From assembly GCA_014898425.1 (NCBI GenBank), contig RCSZ01000008.1, positions 2,305,501 through 2,369,500 of the forward strand: a stretch of DNA of 64,000 nt, in the 5' to 3' direction. Position 1 is the first letter of the stretch. Each line of letters starts with the position of its first letter. Shown in pieces: positions 1 through 11,900 of this stretch. The notes below the pieces were generated by a model. The model worked only from the letters and a program-made list of their open reading frames with translations, had not been told where the DNA came from and did no database searches. The DNA comes from Botryotinia globosa (taxonomy: Eukaryota; Ascomycota; Leotiomycetes; Helotiales; Sclerotiniaceae). The position numbers were made by a program, and so were the translations under genes.

Positions 1-243
1 AGGGCATGTCATTCCTACCATTTACTTTACTTGATACTTTGTTCAAGCTCATGCGATCCAACTTACGATAGTTCAATCTCAGAATCTCCCACGATATACC
101 CCTTGTTGAAAGACGGAATGGAATCTGTCTAGCTGCAGCTAAGGTTGGTATTTATACATAACTCCAGCGTACCCCACGTGAAACAGCTCTACAACTTGCC
201 ACTTTGGGGGGCCCAGTCATTCCAGTACTTTTGTAAGAATTCT
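1..243. other. Left-edge intergenic sequence
   Basis: No gene is recognisable here. The segment ends in the 8-bp sequence AGAATTCT (236-243), which is the left target-site duplication of the adjacent MITE. Confidence 0.6.
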
Positions 244-738
244 GGCATCTGCTCACCGCATCTTTGTAACAAATGTGACAAAATCCCTGCAAAAATGAGG
301 TTTTTTTATATGAATTATTATATTGAATATTTCAATTAAATCTTTATATTTTCTTTTTTAAAAAATCAAAAATAATAAATAATTGAAATCAAAATATAAA
401 AAATTATTCGAAATATCTTTTATTATTTTTATTGAATAATTATATAATATTGAAATCGAATTTTTTTAAAATTTTTAATATATAACATTTTCCTTATATA
501 AAATAAGCGAATTTTTATCAAAATTTAGAATTTTCAATTTTAACCCTTTCAAATCCTATTTCAAAAAATAAATAAAAATATTTTATATATTTTTTTATAA
601 AATTTGATTAATTAAATAACATTTTTTTTAAAAAAATTTAATTTTATTATTTATAATAAGAAATAAACTAGAGTATGAAAAATTGAATAATCCTATATTT
701 TAGCTGAAAAAGCGTTACATATGCGGTGAGGAGAAGCC
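244..738 (+). mobile_element. AT-rich MITE, family 1, copy 1
   Basis: This is a 495-bp AT-rich element with imperfect terminal inverted repeats. The left end starts GGCATCTGCTCACCGCAT and the reverse complement of the right end starts GGCTTCTCCTCACCGCAT. It is flanked by an 8-bp duplication with one mismatch (AGAATTCT at 236-243, AGAACTCT at 739-746). It has no coding capacity, and the interior is almost pure A/T, as expected for a RIP-decayed repeat. A second copy in opposite orientation lies at about 27401-28408 and aligns along its whole length apart from a nested insertion. An 8-bp duplication is the length usual for hAT elements, but the superfamily is inference. The element ends 280 bp upstream of the HET gene start. 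Confidence 0.85.
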
Positions 739-1018
739 AGAACTCTTACTTTACAAGATGTGTTAGAGGTAAGAAGCTTGAAAAGCAAACAACTTTATCA
801 TCTCACCATAGTTTACACGCAGAAGCAATTAGATTCCTTCGCCATACCATAGATTCAAAAACTTCCTTGGGAAATCTGAGAAATCGCTCAAAAACTATAT
901 TAAGACCCACATATCAAAGAGGCTGAGAGGCGTGGCACAAAAGTGCATCAGCTTTTCATGTAATCCAAATCAATGATTCCTTCTCTAGTCCTCTCCTTAT
1001 ACTTCTTCATCCTTTATC

Positions 1019-2974
1019 ATGTCGTCTCCTTACGCAGATCTTCCGCTCCTGCACGCCGATAAGCAAATCAGATTGCTTCGGCTGGAGCAATCATCACCTG
1101 ATGGTGATGACTATTGCTTCAGCTTGACGGTTCACAACTTTTGCGATGATGTGTATCAGCCACGATACATTGCCATTTCGTACACTTGGGGGGATTTTGT
1201 CCCACTCATGCCGATAATTGTGAATGGTAAAAGGATGCGAGTGCGATTTAATTGCTGGTATGCTCTGTGGCAGATGAGACACCATGGCGTTACCGATTAT
1301 TTGTGGATCGATTCATTGTGTATCAATCAAGATAATAATGAAGAGAAGAACTTTCAGGTGGCTATCATGGGTTCGATATACAAATCAGCATTGTGGGTCG
1401 CCAGTTGTATTGGTACTGGTGACACGATCGGTGCCATACAGCCCACCTCAGCAAGCGATGGCGGCGAAGAGGTTATGATCGCCAGGGAGAAACTTAGAGG
1501 AAGGTTTGATCAAATCCCATATTTTGATAGAGTATGGATCAAACAGGAAATTATTCTTGCGCGCGATATCACGCTTTTCTACGGATTAAAAAGTGTTTCG
1601 TGGGAAGATTTCAACACGTTAACGAGCATTGAGCAAAGATTTTCGGGGCAAGACTTAGAAGAGAGTACTGATTTTGGTATGTCCGATGTTTTGGAGAATT
1701 CTGGAGATGCTTCAAGCAGTTTTTACCGGTGGGGTCAGATACGGGAGTATTCCATTCAGGAAGCCGAGATGAATTCTACTACCCTACAACTGTGCAATCA
1801 TCGCTCAAACTCAAAATCTGGTACATTCGTAGATTTAGTTTTCCGGTATAAAACAGCAAAGGCTACCAACCCCAGGGACAAGATATACGCACTTCTCTCT
1901 CTGCTTCCACAGGAGGATCTCATCCGACAAAATCTGGTAATTGACTACGAACAACCTACGTTTCATCTGTTTCACGCCGTTGCAAGATTAGTGTATAGTA
2001 CATATGAAGATGTGGAAATTGGACAGAAGCATCAGGTCCTTGATCTGATCAGGGAATGGCTAGACATCAACGAGCATAATCTGGAAATGGATGAATACCT
2101 GAGATCAATTCCACCTTCACCATCAGACTGGCTACCTTCTTCGACCTCAGATTTGACTAATCCCTGGCTTAAAGCAATCGACCCTCATATCAGACTTGAT
2201 ATCAAGGAATTGTGCCAGATTCCTCAACAGACTGAACTCCACGCCAATCTTAACATTCAAGCTGAGGAGTACGCGCCTTTAACATTACTCGAACATATAA
2301 ATACGTGGCGGCAGGACAATGAGAAATGGTCTAAGGAGCATATCAATGAACTCTTGCCAGCCGATCTTAAGACATCAAGAGTTACCATCATGTGGCCGAA
2401 TTTACAGGCGGAAATTTTTCCAGCCATGAAAGAGTTTCTTGTCAATGCAGATGTTCGAGACGGAGATTCCATTGCAAAAGTCGTTTGGGGCAGATCCGAA
2501 ATTATATACAACGCCGCAGACCATTGGACTGCGGCATATGCTGTTTTGCGCACGGTGAAAGTTGAGGACAACGACAACGAACTAGGCAAAGATGATGACT
2601 CTATCATGGATACTTCTGACGACGTTCTCGACGGCTCATCGAATCGCGAGTCAGAACAAGAGCAAGGCGCTGATGTTCTTCTCACACTCCATAGCTGGGC
2701 TATTCCGGTGAGCCAAGACCTCAAAATTCTGACAACAGGTGAAAATTCGGATCTTTCTGACATATACCGGAACCAAAATCCGGGCGTATTAATCCTACAT
2801 CATCGAGACGCCTTGATACCGCTGATTTTGAACGATAGACCATTACATGCATTGCTGTATCCTGCCCCTGCTGGATCATATTTATCAACTATTCAATTAG
2901 ACAATAATGTGGAATGCAAATCTAGTCCTCGTTTGAAACAGTTATCCGACTATATCAGTGACGTGTTTGGGTGA
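1019..2974 (+). CDS. HET-domain (heterokaryon incompatibility-type) protein
   Basis: This is a single-exon gene of 651 residues. The N-terminal HET domain covers about residues 48-190 and shows the family hallmarks AISYTWG (52-58) and WIDSLCINQDN (96-106), followed by a segment of the EKNFQVAIMGSIYKSA type. HET domains are found in proteins that trigger cell death when genetically different hyphae fuse, and in many paralogues without a known allorecognition partner. The rest (about 190-651) contains a segment of the type RYKTAKATNPRDKIYALLSL (about 280-300), which commonly follows HET domains, and an acidic stretch near 520-550. I see no NACHT, WD40 or ankyrin repeats. The start is the first ATG of the frame, after a CT-rich leader. 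It has no close neighbour gene. A MITE sits in its promoter region. Known incompatibility partners cannot be inferred from this sequence. Confidence 0.92.
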   Translation: MSSPYADLPLLHADKQIRLLRLEQSSPDGDDYCFSLTVHNFCDDVYQPRYIAISYTWGDFVPLMPIIVNGKRMRVRFNCWYALWQMRHHGVTDYLWIDSLCINQDNNEEKNFQVAIMGSIYKSALWVASCIGTGDTIGAIQPTSASDGGEEVMIAREKLRGRFDQIPYFDRVWIKQEIILARDITLFYGLKSVSWEDFNTLTSIEQRFSGQDLEESTDFGMSDVLENSGDASSSFYRWGQIREYSIQEAEMNSTTLQLCNHRSNSKSGTFVDLVFRYKTAKATNPRDKIYALLSLLPQEDLIRQNLVIDYEQPTFHLFHAVARLVYSTYEDVEIGQKHQVLDLIREWLDINEHNLEMDEYLRSIPPSPSDWLPSSTSDLTNPWLKAIDPHIRLDIKELCQIPQQTELHANLNIQAEEYAPLTLLEHINTWRQDNEKWSKEHINELLPADLKTSRVTIMWPNLQAEIFPAMKEFLVNADVRDGDSIAKVVWGRSEIIYNAADHWTAAYAVLRTVKVEDNDNELGKDDDSIMDTSDDVLDGSSNRESEQEQGADVLLTLHSWAIPVSQDLKILTTGENSDLSDIYRNQNPGVLILHHRDALIPLILNDRPLHALLYPAPAGSYLSTIQLDNNVECKSSPRLKQLSDYISDVFG

Positions 2975-5595
2975 AGTTCGGAAGAAATGGGATCTGAAAT
3001 ATGGTGTTCTGGATCAACAGTTACAAAAATTGTGCCTGACAGTATTTTAATGTCATTGAAATTGCAAGCGAGCAATGAAACATTCTTGTTTGTCAATGTT
3101 TAAGAGTCCTGAAACGCGCATCAAATATACCTCTTTCTACATGTGCCGATTTCAAATGTGGTGAACAGCTCCCGATCAGTTTACTCTGTTTTTCATTTGC
3201 GCAAACAAAATCCTGCTGAAATGAATTGTCACCGAGCACTGCACAGTTGGCAGAGCAAACATATTACTTGATGATTTATCAGGCAATTTGGAGGAAACCA
3301 CCTACCGGCAAGGGGCCAGTTACCAATCTAATTTTGATGGAGTAAAACTTCCCAGAAAGATACCTTTATATGACCTTACCTCAAGAAGAAATTTCAACTC
3401 GAAGGATCTCGCAACTGCTCTGATAAATATCTCTTGAGGCTCTTAAACTCGATTTTTACTCCCTATAATGTCAACCACTCACCTGGGTTCGAAAAGTTCA
3501 AGATATATAGACTATCCTTGAAGTATTGTAGTGTTCCTTTAAAGAACACAAAGTGGGATGCGAAACCTGGTATGGTTATTACATCTCTCGGACAGAAGAA
3601 ATCATCTGGTTGGTATATTTTCAAACCCATTTTCCACATATCAGAGGCATATCTCAAACTATCTGGTTAAATATTGTTGTCTTCAAAGGTGCGTAATTGT
3701 CGCAAAATCTTTCATCACTGTCAAAAGCTCAACTCAACCATATACCACCTAGACCTCACTTCTGGAAGATATATGAGAAATCGTAGAAAGAAGTTTGTTT
3801 CCTTGCAATGATACCATCTCCTGGTGTTGAGGCTTCGAATACACGAGCAAGTCTGCAACTTTTGCTTCCGAATCCGTATCATGAGCCTGTTCAGCTAATT
3901 CTCGTTTTGAAATCGACTTTCGGTAACTCCATTACAAGAAGAATGGTCTTTATACAGGAGAAATAGAGTTATCTAGCTCTGTCGCGGGAAAAGGTAATGA
4001 AAATGCCCAGGTGAGATTTCGTTGGCCAACTATGGCCGTAACATAATTCAGTAACTGATGTGGGATCTCTATCGATACTGTAGAGGCCTATTATTGATCT
4101 TCCAAACCGGAGCAATTCTTGGTCATCTGAGCATCATGATGGACCTCACCTAATCCCTCCCTACCTTTGTCCATCTTTCAACATTCTCTGAGCCAACTTT
4201 TCTTATTGATTAGTCTTCGTTCAAATCTTTATTTCCCTTTTTATCGGATCTTCTTGAACCAGGCAATCCAACGCAAGTGACCCCATTCCATGATAGGATT
4301 TATTGGCAGAACCGGTGTGTCTAGCTACTGATTTTCTGTTTTAATTACTAATTGATACAATAGTTGAAACCTGAGTATATCACACTACTGCACACTCGAT
4401 AATAATAACTCGTTGAAATCCAGCTTATTGCAATGCCTGATGTACAGCTCCCCTTCGTCACTTCAAATTCCAATTCTAATGTGAGAGATTTTAGGGCAGA
4501 CAAACAACTGATGGGGATTACGAAGATATCTCGTGATATACTTTCGACGAGATTGATCAACCTAGATTAATGTCAAGAAATTAAATTAGTGATGAAAACT
4601 TAAAGATTATATGGTCTTGGGAAGCGATGTATTTAGGAGTGCTTTTTCTCAGTAATATCATCTTTCATTCAGGTTGAGAGATGGTGAAGAAGAAATTTTG
4701 CGAAGTGGAATGTAAAATGCTCATTGATAACAGAGAGAAAGAATGGCGATGCAAATATTTCAGAGATGGTATTCATTCATTATCCCATAAATGAAATCTA
4801 ACTTGAACATGACTGCATGAGTGCGGTATCTGTTGACGTTCTAGTGGACCCGGATTGATCCTAATTTTTCCGTATGGAGGAATTTACACGATTCTAACAA
4901 CTGTTGAGGAGATGGAAGATAGATATTGCAGAAGGGGACATTTCTGTTGACAAAAGATGCATAAGATTTGCCAACGTAATTGCAATTCCAACAATGAAAA
5001 TGAAACTTCATGCATGACAACATGAATGAGAAATAGATACATACACAATATCTCTTCCAGGCAAAGAGACAGTTCTCAAGCCACGTGAATCAACATCCAG
5101 AATTGAAGCATATTGACGAGCAGGAAGAGAAATGGAATCTCTGTGTTGTCCACATTTTCACGATATCGGATTGCGTTTGTTATCACGAAGAAAGGCAACA
5201 TAATGCTCCAAGGAACTTTATATATCTCAGGACAAGAGCCCCTTGTATATTGCAATTACACTGGCATTGAATATACGAAAAAAGATCATTCATCTTACCA
5301 ACCCCATTACACACAATCGAGCGAAAGAAGCACAAAGCTTTTCATTTTCAAAACGCATATTATCACAATATCTCTCCTGTCAATCCACAACAAGGCCAGT
5401 CAGCCAGCCAGCCATTCCGCTCCAGATTCTCCGCTCAGAAGCATCCATCTCCATTCTCACGAATCTCAAACCTCAAACCCCGAAAATCATCTTATCACTG
5501 CGAACCTTCCATCCAGCCAGCAATATCTCTGCAAAATCCCAACGCCAATGATTATTCCCAAGAATCTTCACCTTTACCTTCACAATTCCATCCTA
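2975..5595. other. Gene-free stretch
   Basis: Only short open frames occur here, without recognisable motifs, signal peptides or convincing splice structure. I see no RNA gene or repeat. Composition is moderately AT-rich. Confidence 0.5.
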
Positions 5596-5830
5596 TCCTA
5601 TTCATCCTATTCATCCTATTCATCCTATTCATCCTATTCATCCTATTCATCCTATTCATCCTATTCATCCTATTCATCCTATTCATCCTATTCATCCTAT
5701 TCATCCTATTCATCCTATTCATCCTATTCATCCTATTCATCCTATTCATCCTATTCATCCTATTCATCCTATTCATCCTATTCATCCTATTCATCCTATT
5801 CATCCTATTCATCCTATTCATCCTATTCAT
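5596..5830. repeat. 9-bp minisatellite, unit CATCCTATT, about 26 copies
   Basis: About 235 bp of essentially perfect tandem 9-mers, followed to about 5910 by degenerate CATCC-type units. Because the period is a multiple of three, both strands carry long open frames of pure repeat (Ser-Tyr-Ser on +, Met-Asn-Arg on -). These are consequences of the repeat, not genes. Confidence 0.95.
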
Positions 5831-5910
5831 TCTATCCATCCCATCCATCCCATTCATCCCATTCATCCTATTCATCCCACCCATCCCACCCATCCCACCC
5901 ATCCCAAAAC

Positions 5911-8900
5911 CCACCCAAAAACCTCATCCCCGGGATACGATCTATTTTTAATAAACCTCCAGCATCTCTTTATCAATCTCAGAATCTATTCTCCTCTTCT
6001 ATCATCCTCTTCTACCCATTGAATAGCATCCCAATACCTGAAACAACGCACTCTTTGTACTTTGTAAATTTATAAATAGTGAATTGAGTATCTAGCCTCT
6101 CAAGCCCATTTCCAGATTATTTTCTTTCTCTACAGATTGGGTTTTGCTCCAAATGGTATGAGGTCTAGAATTCAAACTCCACTGTTCTGTGTGGGTGATT
6201 GGGATGGATAGATGGATCGGGAGATACGTATATACTAGATAGATGGAGAATTCTAGGTCAAGAACCTAGGTAAATACGAAGGAAGGAATGAATGAATGAA
6301 TGAATGAATGAATGAACGAAAGAAAGAACAAACAAAAACCCCATCATCCAAGTGAACCCCCCATTTTCTTCTTCCCACAGGCTCTGAGCACGAGAATCAG
6401 ATCGCGTCGACACTGGCGAACGACTGAGCCATGCGCATCCCATAGTATGTGTTGTGCATACAGTGCATGAATACCAGTATAGAAAACAGGGTTTCCTTGA
6501 CGCATGTGTGGACCGCACCGGTATTTAATTCCTGAGGAGGGGTTGGGGAATGGAGAGAGAGGTCTTTGGAAAGCTTATTGATCCATCTATTGCCATGTGC
6601 GAAAGAGATAGCGCGGTGGTGTTCCACTGACGTGTTATTGCAAAGGAATGCGAAGAAAGAAGTAACTTACATTGCACGCCCTGGAAAGGGAGAGCCGAGG
6701 CTCGCACTATAATTCCCATCTCGTGCAACCGCGACAGCAACAGAGAAGTAGGGTAGAAGACAGGAGAGAACACTGCGAATAAGCTTCAACATTAGGATTG
6801 GAGTCTACTACTGTGGGGGAAAATTGATAGATGGATCCTACCCGTCCAGTTCCTACGGGTCAAGATACGAAATCAGCGAAGAGAATCAAAGCTTTCGCCA
6901 GCCCATGTACACGCGACGATCAAAGCCCATCATGCACTTGAATCGGAGGCCCCGACGCGGCCCGGAAGTCATCTCCCGCTGCGGCTGGTGCTGTAATGGA
7001 TCATGCATGCATGCAATGTGAATCACTTCCCCGCCGCCCCTTTTGTCATGATTGCCAATCCCAGCCTGTCGAACCGCGGATCGTCATAATATGCAAGTCA
7101 CAAAATTTGTGTCGAGAACCATTTTGCAAAAAACAGGGTATTGCACAAATCCGTCTCCATGCGACCGATGGCAGGAGAAGAGGCTAGCTAATCAGGTCGG
7201 GCGGAAGACTTCTAGACCTATATGTGAGGATCTTATAACCGTGCATTAATCGAGTATAATTATAGTGGTAGATCATGATGAATCGTCGATGGTTCTTCGC
7301 AAACTACCGGATTGCATTTGTGGACTCAAATGGAGTGATGTGACATTTTTTTGGCTGTAATATGATGCGCTGGGAAGATATCTGACGTGGTTGAAGTCTT
7401 GAAGAGCTATGATTCTCCAAGAGACTTTGCACTTGAAAGTATTACGTAAATGATGGATGAGTGCGGGTGGGACAAGACTTTTGCTTAATATGCAGTGCAG
7501 GAAGTTAAGCGGCGGAAGGATCCGCGCGGAAGAGTAGGGCATGGAAATAATGAATGACTCGTAGAAAATGCAGGAGAGTGGAGATTTCAATCGCGGTGCA
7601 CCAAGTGCAGCAAAAACAAGGATAACATGAATTCCGATTCACCAATGATCTTTCCTCCGCAAAAAGAAGCAAGATAACTAAGATTCCAAAAACCAGACTC
7701 GTCGCTTCGAGTGCGATTTGACAGCTGGGAGGACCCCAATCCATTACGCCTAGTAGAGAAGGGCGTCTGTCAAACAAAAAGCCGCTTGACAAGAGATGAA
7801 CGCAAGTGAGAAATAGTATATGAACGAGCGTGCGTGCGTCCCCATGTGCGCGATTTGATTGGTGAGAGTAGTCTTACGCACTGATACTCTCTACCATGGG
7901 GATAATAACTAGACTTTGAAGAATGATGGTGAAACGAGAATCTGCTCACGAGGGATTGAAATGCGATATCATTACATGTATAAAGAATGAAGCATAGAAG
8001 ATAGTATGATATCAATTCGCACAATGACTCATATTTCCGATGATAGCGGAATGAGAAGATGGAGATCTGGGTATTGAGACTGTGTCGTACAAGGTTTCAG
8101 ATTATGACGATCTCTCTGCAAAGAGCATCATAGAATATACCCTTTCCCTTCTCAAAACAGAAACTTTAACCCAATGCCGTTCCGGCAGTTGTTTCTAGGC
8201 GTGGAGTTGTGGCTCGCGAGTCAATTTGTAAGACCAAACTCCTTTCATTGTCGTCAGGAAAAGAATGCCTATATGGGTCGCATGGCAGTAACAATGGAGC
8301 AATACTAGATCGGAATCGCTAGGAGAGAATGGAAGTATCTCGGGATCATCACGAACACTGTGTCGTGTTTTTCTTGGTATTTGTGTTCGGAAGCCAGTGT
8401 TTAAAGATGTGTGTGGTAATTATCGTTTCCATGAAGACTAGGAGAATTTATCTTAGGAAGACCCCTACTGCGTAGGTAGTGTTGACGATGATACATAGAA
8501 ATCACAGACAAAAGGCTAGACAACAGAATAGCCACATGCTAACCTTGATTCCGAAGAAAAAAGTACATACACACGAGACATCGAAACTAACCGCCTTCGC
8601 CACTGAGCTCCAGAAAATGTGCTTCGTCACTATTAACTAACAAGCGTGGAAAAACGTGACATTTAATTCGCGATGCCAATCTCGACGCCATAGTCAGAAG
8701 CTAACAGGGCGATCACGAGGTAGGAGGAAACTTATCTAGACTACTAAATAAGTCTTTAAGGCTTGAGAAACTAAACACGGGACATAGTGGTGCCTCTAGA
8801 AAACCCATCCTTTAGGGCCTTAGTTTAGGGGTCCGCCTATCTCTTTAGTGGTGGTGGAAAGCACTAAACACACGCTATCAAAGTCTAACCCAGACCCTTG

Positions 8901-11900
8901 GAATTCGGAGTATTTGATTTGAGATATGGGAATGTTAACAGACTTCTGCGCTTGTTTTGTTCGAAAACCACCACTTTTCGTTCTGGAATTGGGAATCGAG
9001 AATTGAGAATCGAGAATCGAGAATCGAGAAAGAGTGGGCTGTAGTAGTAAAGTTTCGAGAATATTCGTATTCGATGATGTACATATTTCCGACATCCTGA
9101 AAAGCCCCTGGCGATCCAATCTATCGAGGCAAAACGATATGAACCCCATGATATATATCCCCATTATGTCTCGCGGTGCGGTATACAGCTTCCGCTTGTC
9201 CATCTCGTATCAATCAATGACCCAACCAAGATGACAAAAAGAACATAATTAATCGAACTTTCGCTCGCGAGCAAGTTTCTCTTCCATCATTCGGTCTCCA
9301 GTCTTTCCTTCCTTGCTTTGTTCGAACAACGGGTTTGGCTTTTCGGGGTAGGCCGATGTGCCGACGGGGCTTTCTTTCTTTCATTTGGCCATCCATGGAT
9401 GGAGCTGGGCAATTTCCAGAGCCAAAGTCCTGGGTGAGACCTTTTGAGGCGAAGCATTTTCAGAATACTTGTATTGATTATAAATTACACTACGTAGGAG
9501 GAACGTGAACGGGCAATCCGAGGTAAAACAAACAAGCTTATGGAATCTAGGAAGCTCCGTCAGGTACCAAGATTATGTTACGAAGCGTGTTGTTTCTGAT
9601 AATTACTCCTTGCAAAGGCAATCTCATCATGAGAGTTCTCCGAGGAAGCATATATTGGGTCGGGTCCCATTAGAAACGGTACCGTCGCAGGTCGACTCCT
9701 GAGATTGATGTCATGGGGATTTCCCACTGATTCACCCATCTCAAACTCAATCCAATGTCTTTGTTCCGACGGAAAGAAAAGGGGTTGGAACAGAGACCCC
9801 GTTCTTGAACATTCCCTCCAAATTCCAGAAATCCATCCACCAGGAGGTGATCTCTGAATCTGATGGTCAAATCAATATAGTGGTTCAGTCACATGTTCTT
9901 GGCGTGATCCGTTTCGCACTCCTTTATGCTCCAGCTCCAAAACTATTATATCAGGCAAAAAAGGCAAGCAAGGCAAGCGAGGCAAATACATACAATACAC
10001 TACGGTACGGTACCTACATCAGTTTTGCTGCACGCATGCATGCCGATCCATCCATCCAAATAAATACATACATACGTACGAGAGATACAACTTCACAGCG
10101 AACGAACGAACGAACGAACCTTCCACACCCTACAAATCCCCCGCATACTTCCCATCCCTACCCTTAAGAGAATCCGTACTCAGCCTCCCACCAAAAGCAA
10201 GAGCATACTCCATGCATGATAAGATGAAGCATAGGCATCAAGGGAAACGTTTGCGTGCCAACAGAGTGCGAGAGTGCATGCCATTGCCGAATCCGCCCGC
10301 CTACAGATCTGATTTGCTTTGTGGTGGTGGGATGATGTTTGGTAAGGCTTGTGAGTGGATGGCGCGGGGGTCAACTCCCCGTACCTAGGGGCATTCATGT
10401 GTTGGTTGGGGTTGTAGAGTATGTATGTATCGTACGTATGTATCTATATATGTAATGTATGCTGTACTCTAGATCCTACAGTACAAGTTAGCTTTCACGC
10501 ACAGCAGTGATGAATTGTTATTGGAGCGCAAAAATATAGGGAGGTCTATTGGAGAGTCTGGAACGTCTAAATCTCGTATCATATTTTAATACTTCTATCC
10601 CATACCAATACATCCCCAATTCTAAAATGATGAGAATGCCCCAAGTGATTTTTGAGAAAATTGTTGTGTTCAGATGTGAAGTTGGATGGGTGTTGGTGGC
10701 TTTTAATTTTTCAACGTCTCCTGAGGGAAAGAGGTCGATAGTTCAGCCAAGCTGCACGCATCCCACGTTCTGGACATCCTTCCATTCATTCTCGCTGTAC
10801 AATGTGGAAGCGGGAGAAAAGTCTCGAAAAGTACATTTGATTCGTATGTATGTATGTATGTATGTATGTTGGTGGCGCATCTGTTACAGATAAAGTAGGA
10901 GGGAAACCCCCAAATCTCCGTCCCATGTCAATCTCAATATCACTCACTGCGTTGCTCCGAAAGGATTCGGAACATAACGTGATGATAATGACCATGACTG
11001 CTTCGCGGAACGGGGAATGTTATCTTGGTTACTTTCTCCTTTCCAAAGGGCTTGGCCTTGTTGTGAACATTGGGACCATTCCAGTCACATGCTTTTGATA
11101 CTTCAGCCTGATGCTGGTGGGTGGGCTCATGTCGTGTGGTAGATGGTAAGATATGCAAGGTGATAATGCTGCTCGACGATTATGGTTGATCAGATACCTG
11201 TTCGCGTGGGGTTTAATTGGGTTTGCACGGTATCACCACGTACTGCGGGCCGTCTGTGATGGATGATGTGAAGACAATCGAAGAATGAGTGGATGTGAAT
11301 GTTTTCATCTCCATGACCATTATGAGAGAGTAAAGATACAGCGTCTCATCACATCCATTCTCAACATGACGGGCGCGAGAACGAATCTTGATGGAGATAG
11401 AGTTCCGGAGCTTGGATTTCTCCTGCTTCTGCTAATTATTATCAACTCTGAGGTTGCCCGTTTGTCTTGGCTCTTGTTTGCTTGCTTCACATCACATCAC
11501 ACACATCATTATGTCTATGAAAGATGGTCATATTTTTGACCCGTTTTACACCCAAAACATTTCCAGTCGGACGTAACGGCGACTGCCGTAAGAATGCCGA
11601 TGTAGGTCACTACTCCGTATGTAAATTTATCTAAGCGCGATATTCAAGTATCCATAATGCCCATTGAATAGGAATAAAGTCGTAGATGATCATGGAGATC
11701 CTATCCACATTGATCCCATAATTTTGCTTAACATGAATAAGTGAGCAAATGATGTGCTCTATTCAGAAGGTCGCCCAGCATATCCAGGCGTGAGGATTTT
11801 GGTTTTCCGAAATGGTCAAGTAAAGTCGTGACCGAACTTGGGCTTGGTCCTCCATGCTAATACTCCGTAGTATCTTACCCGCTGTCAAAAATGAAGCTAT

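Noticed and set aside
2257..2763. 168-residue antisense frame within the HET gene
   Set aside because: Lies fully inside the HET coding exon; no motif.
5552..5914. Minus-strand Met-Asn-Arg repeat frame
   Set aside because: Reverse reading of the same minisatellite.
5113..6075. 320-residue frame rich in Ser-Tyr-Ser
   Set aside because: Driven by the 9-bp minisatellite; the frame opens without an ATG, and its non-repeat flanks show no domain.
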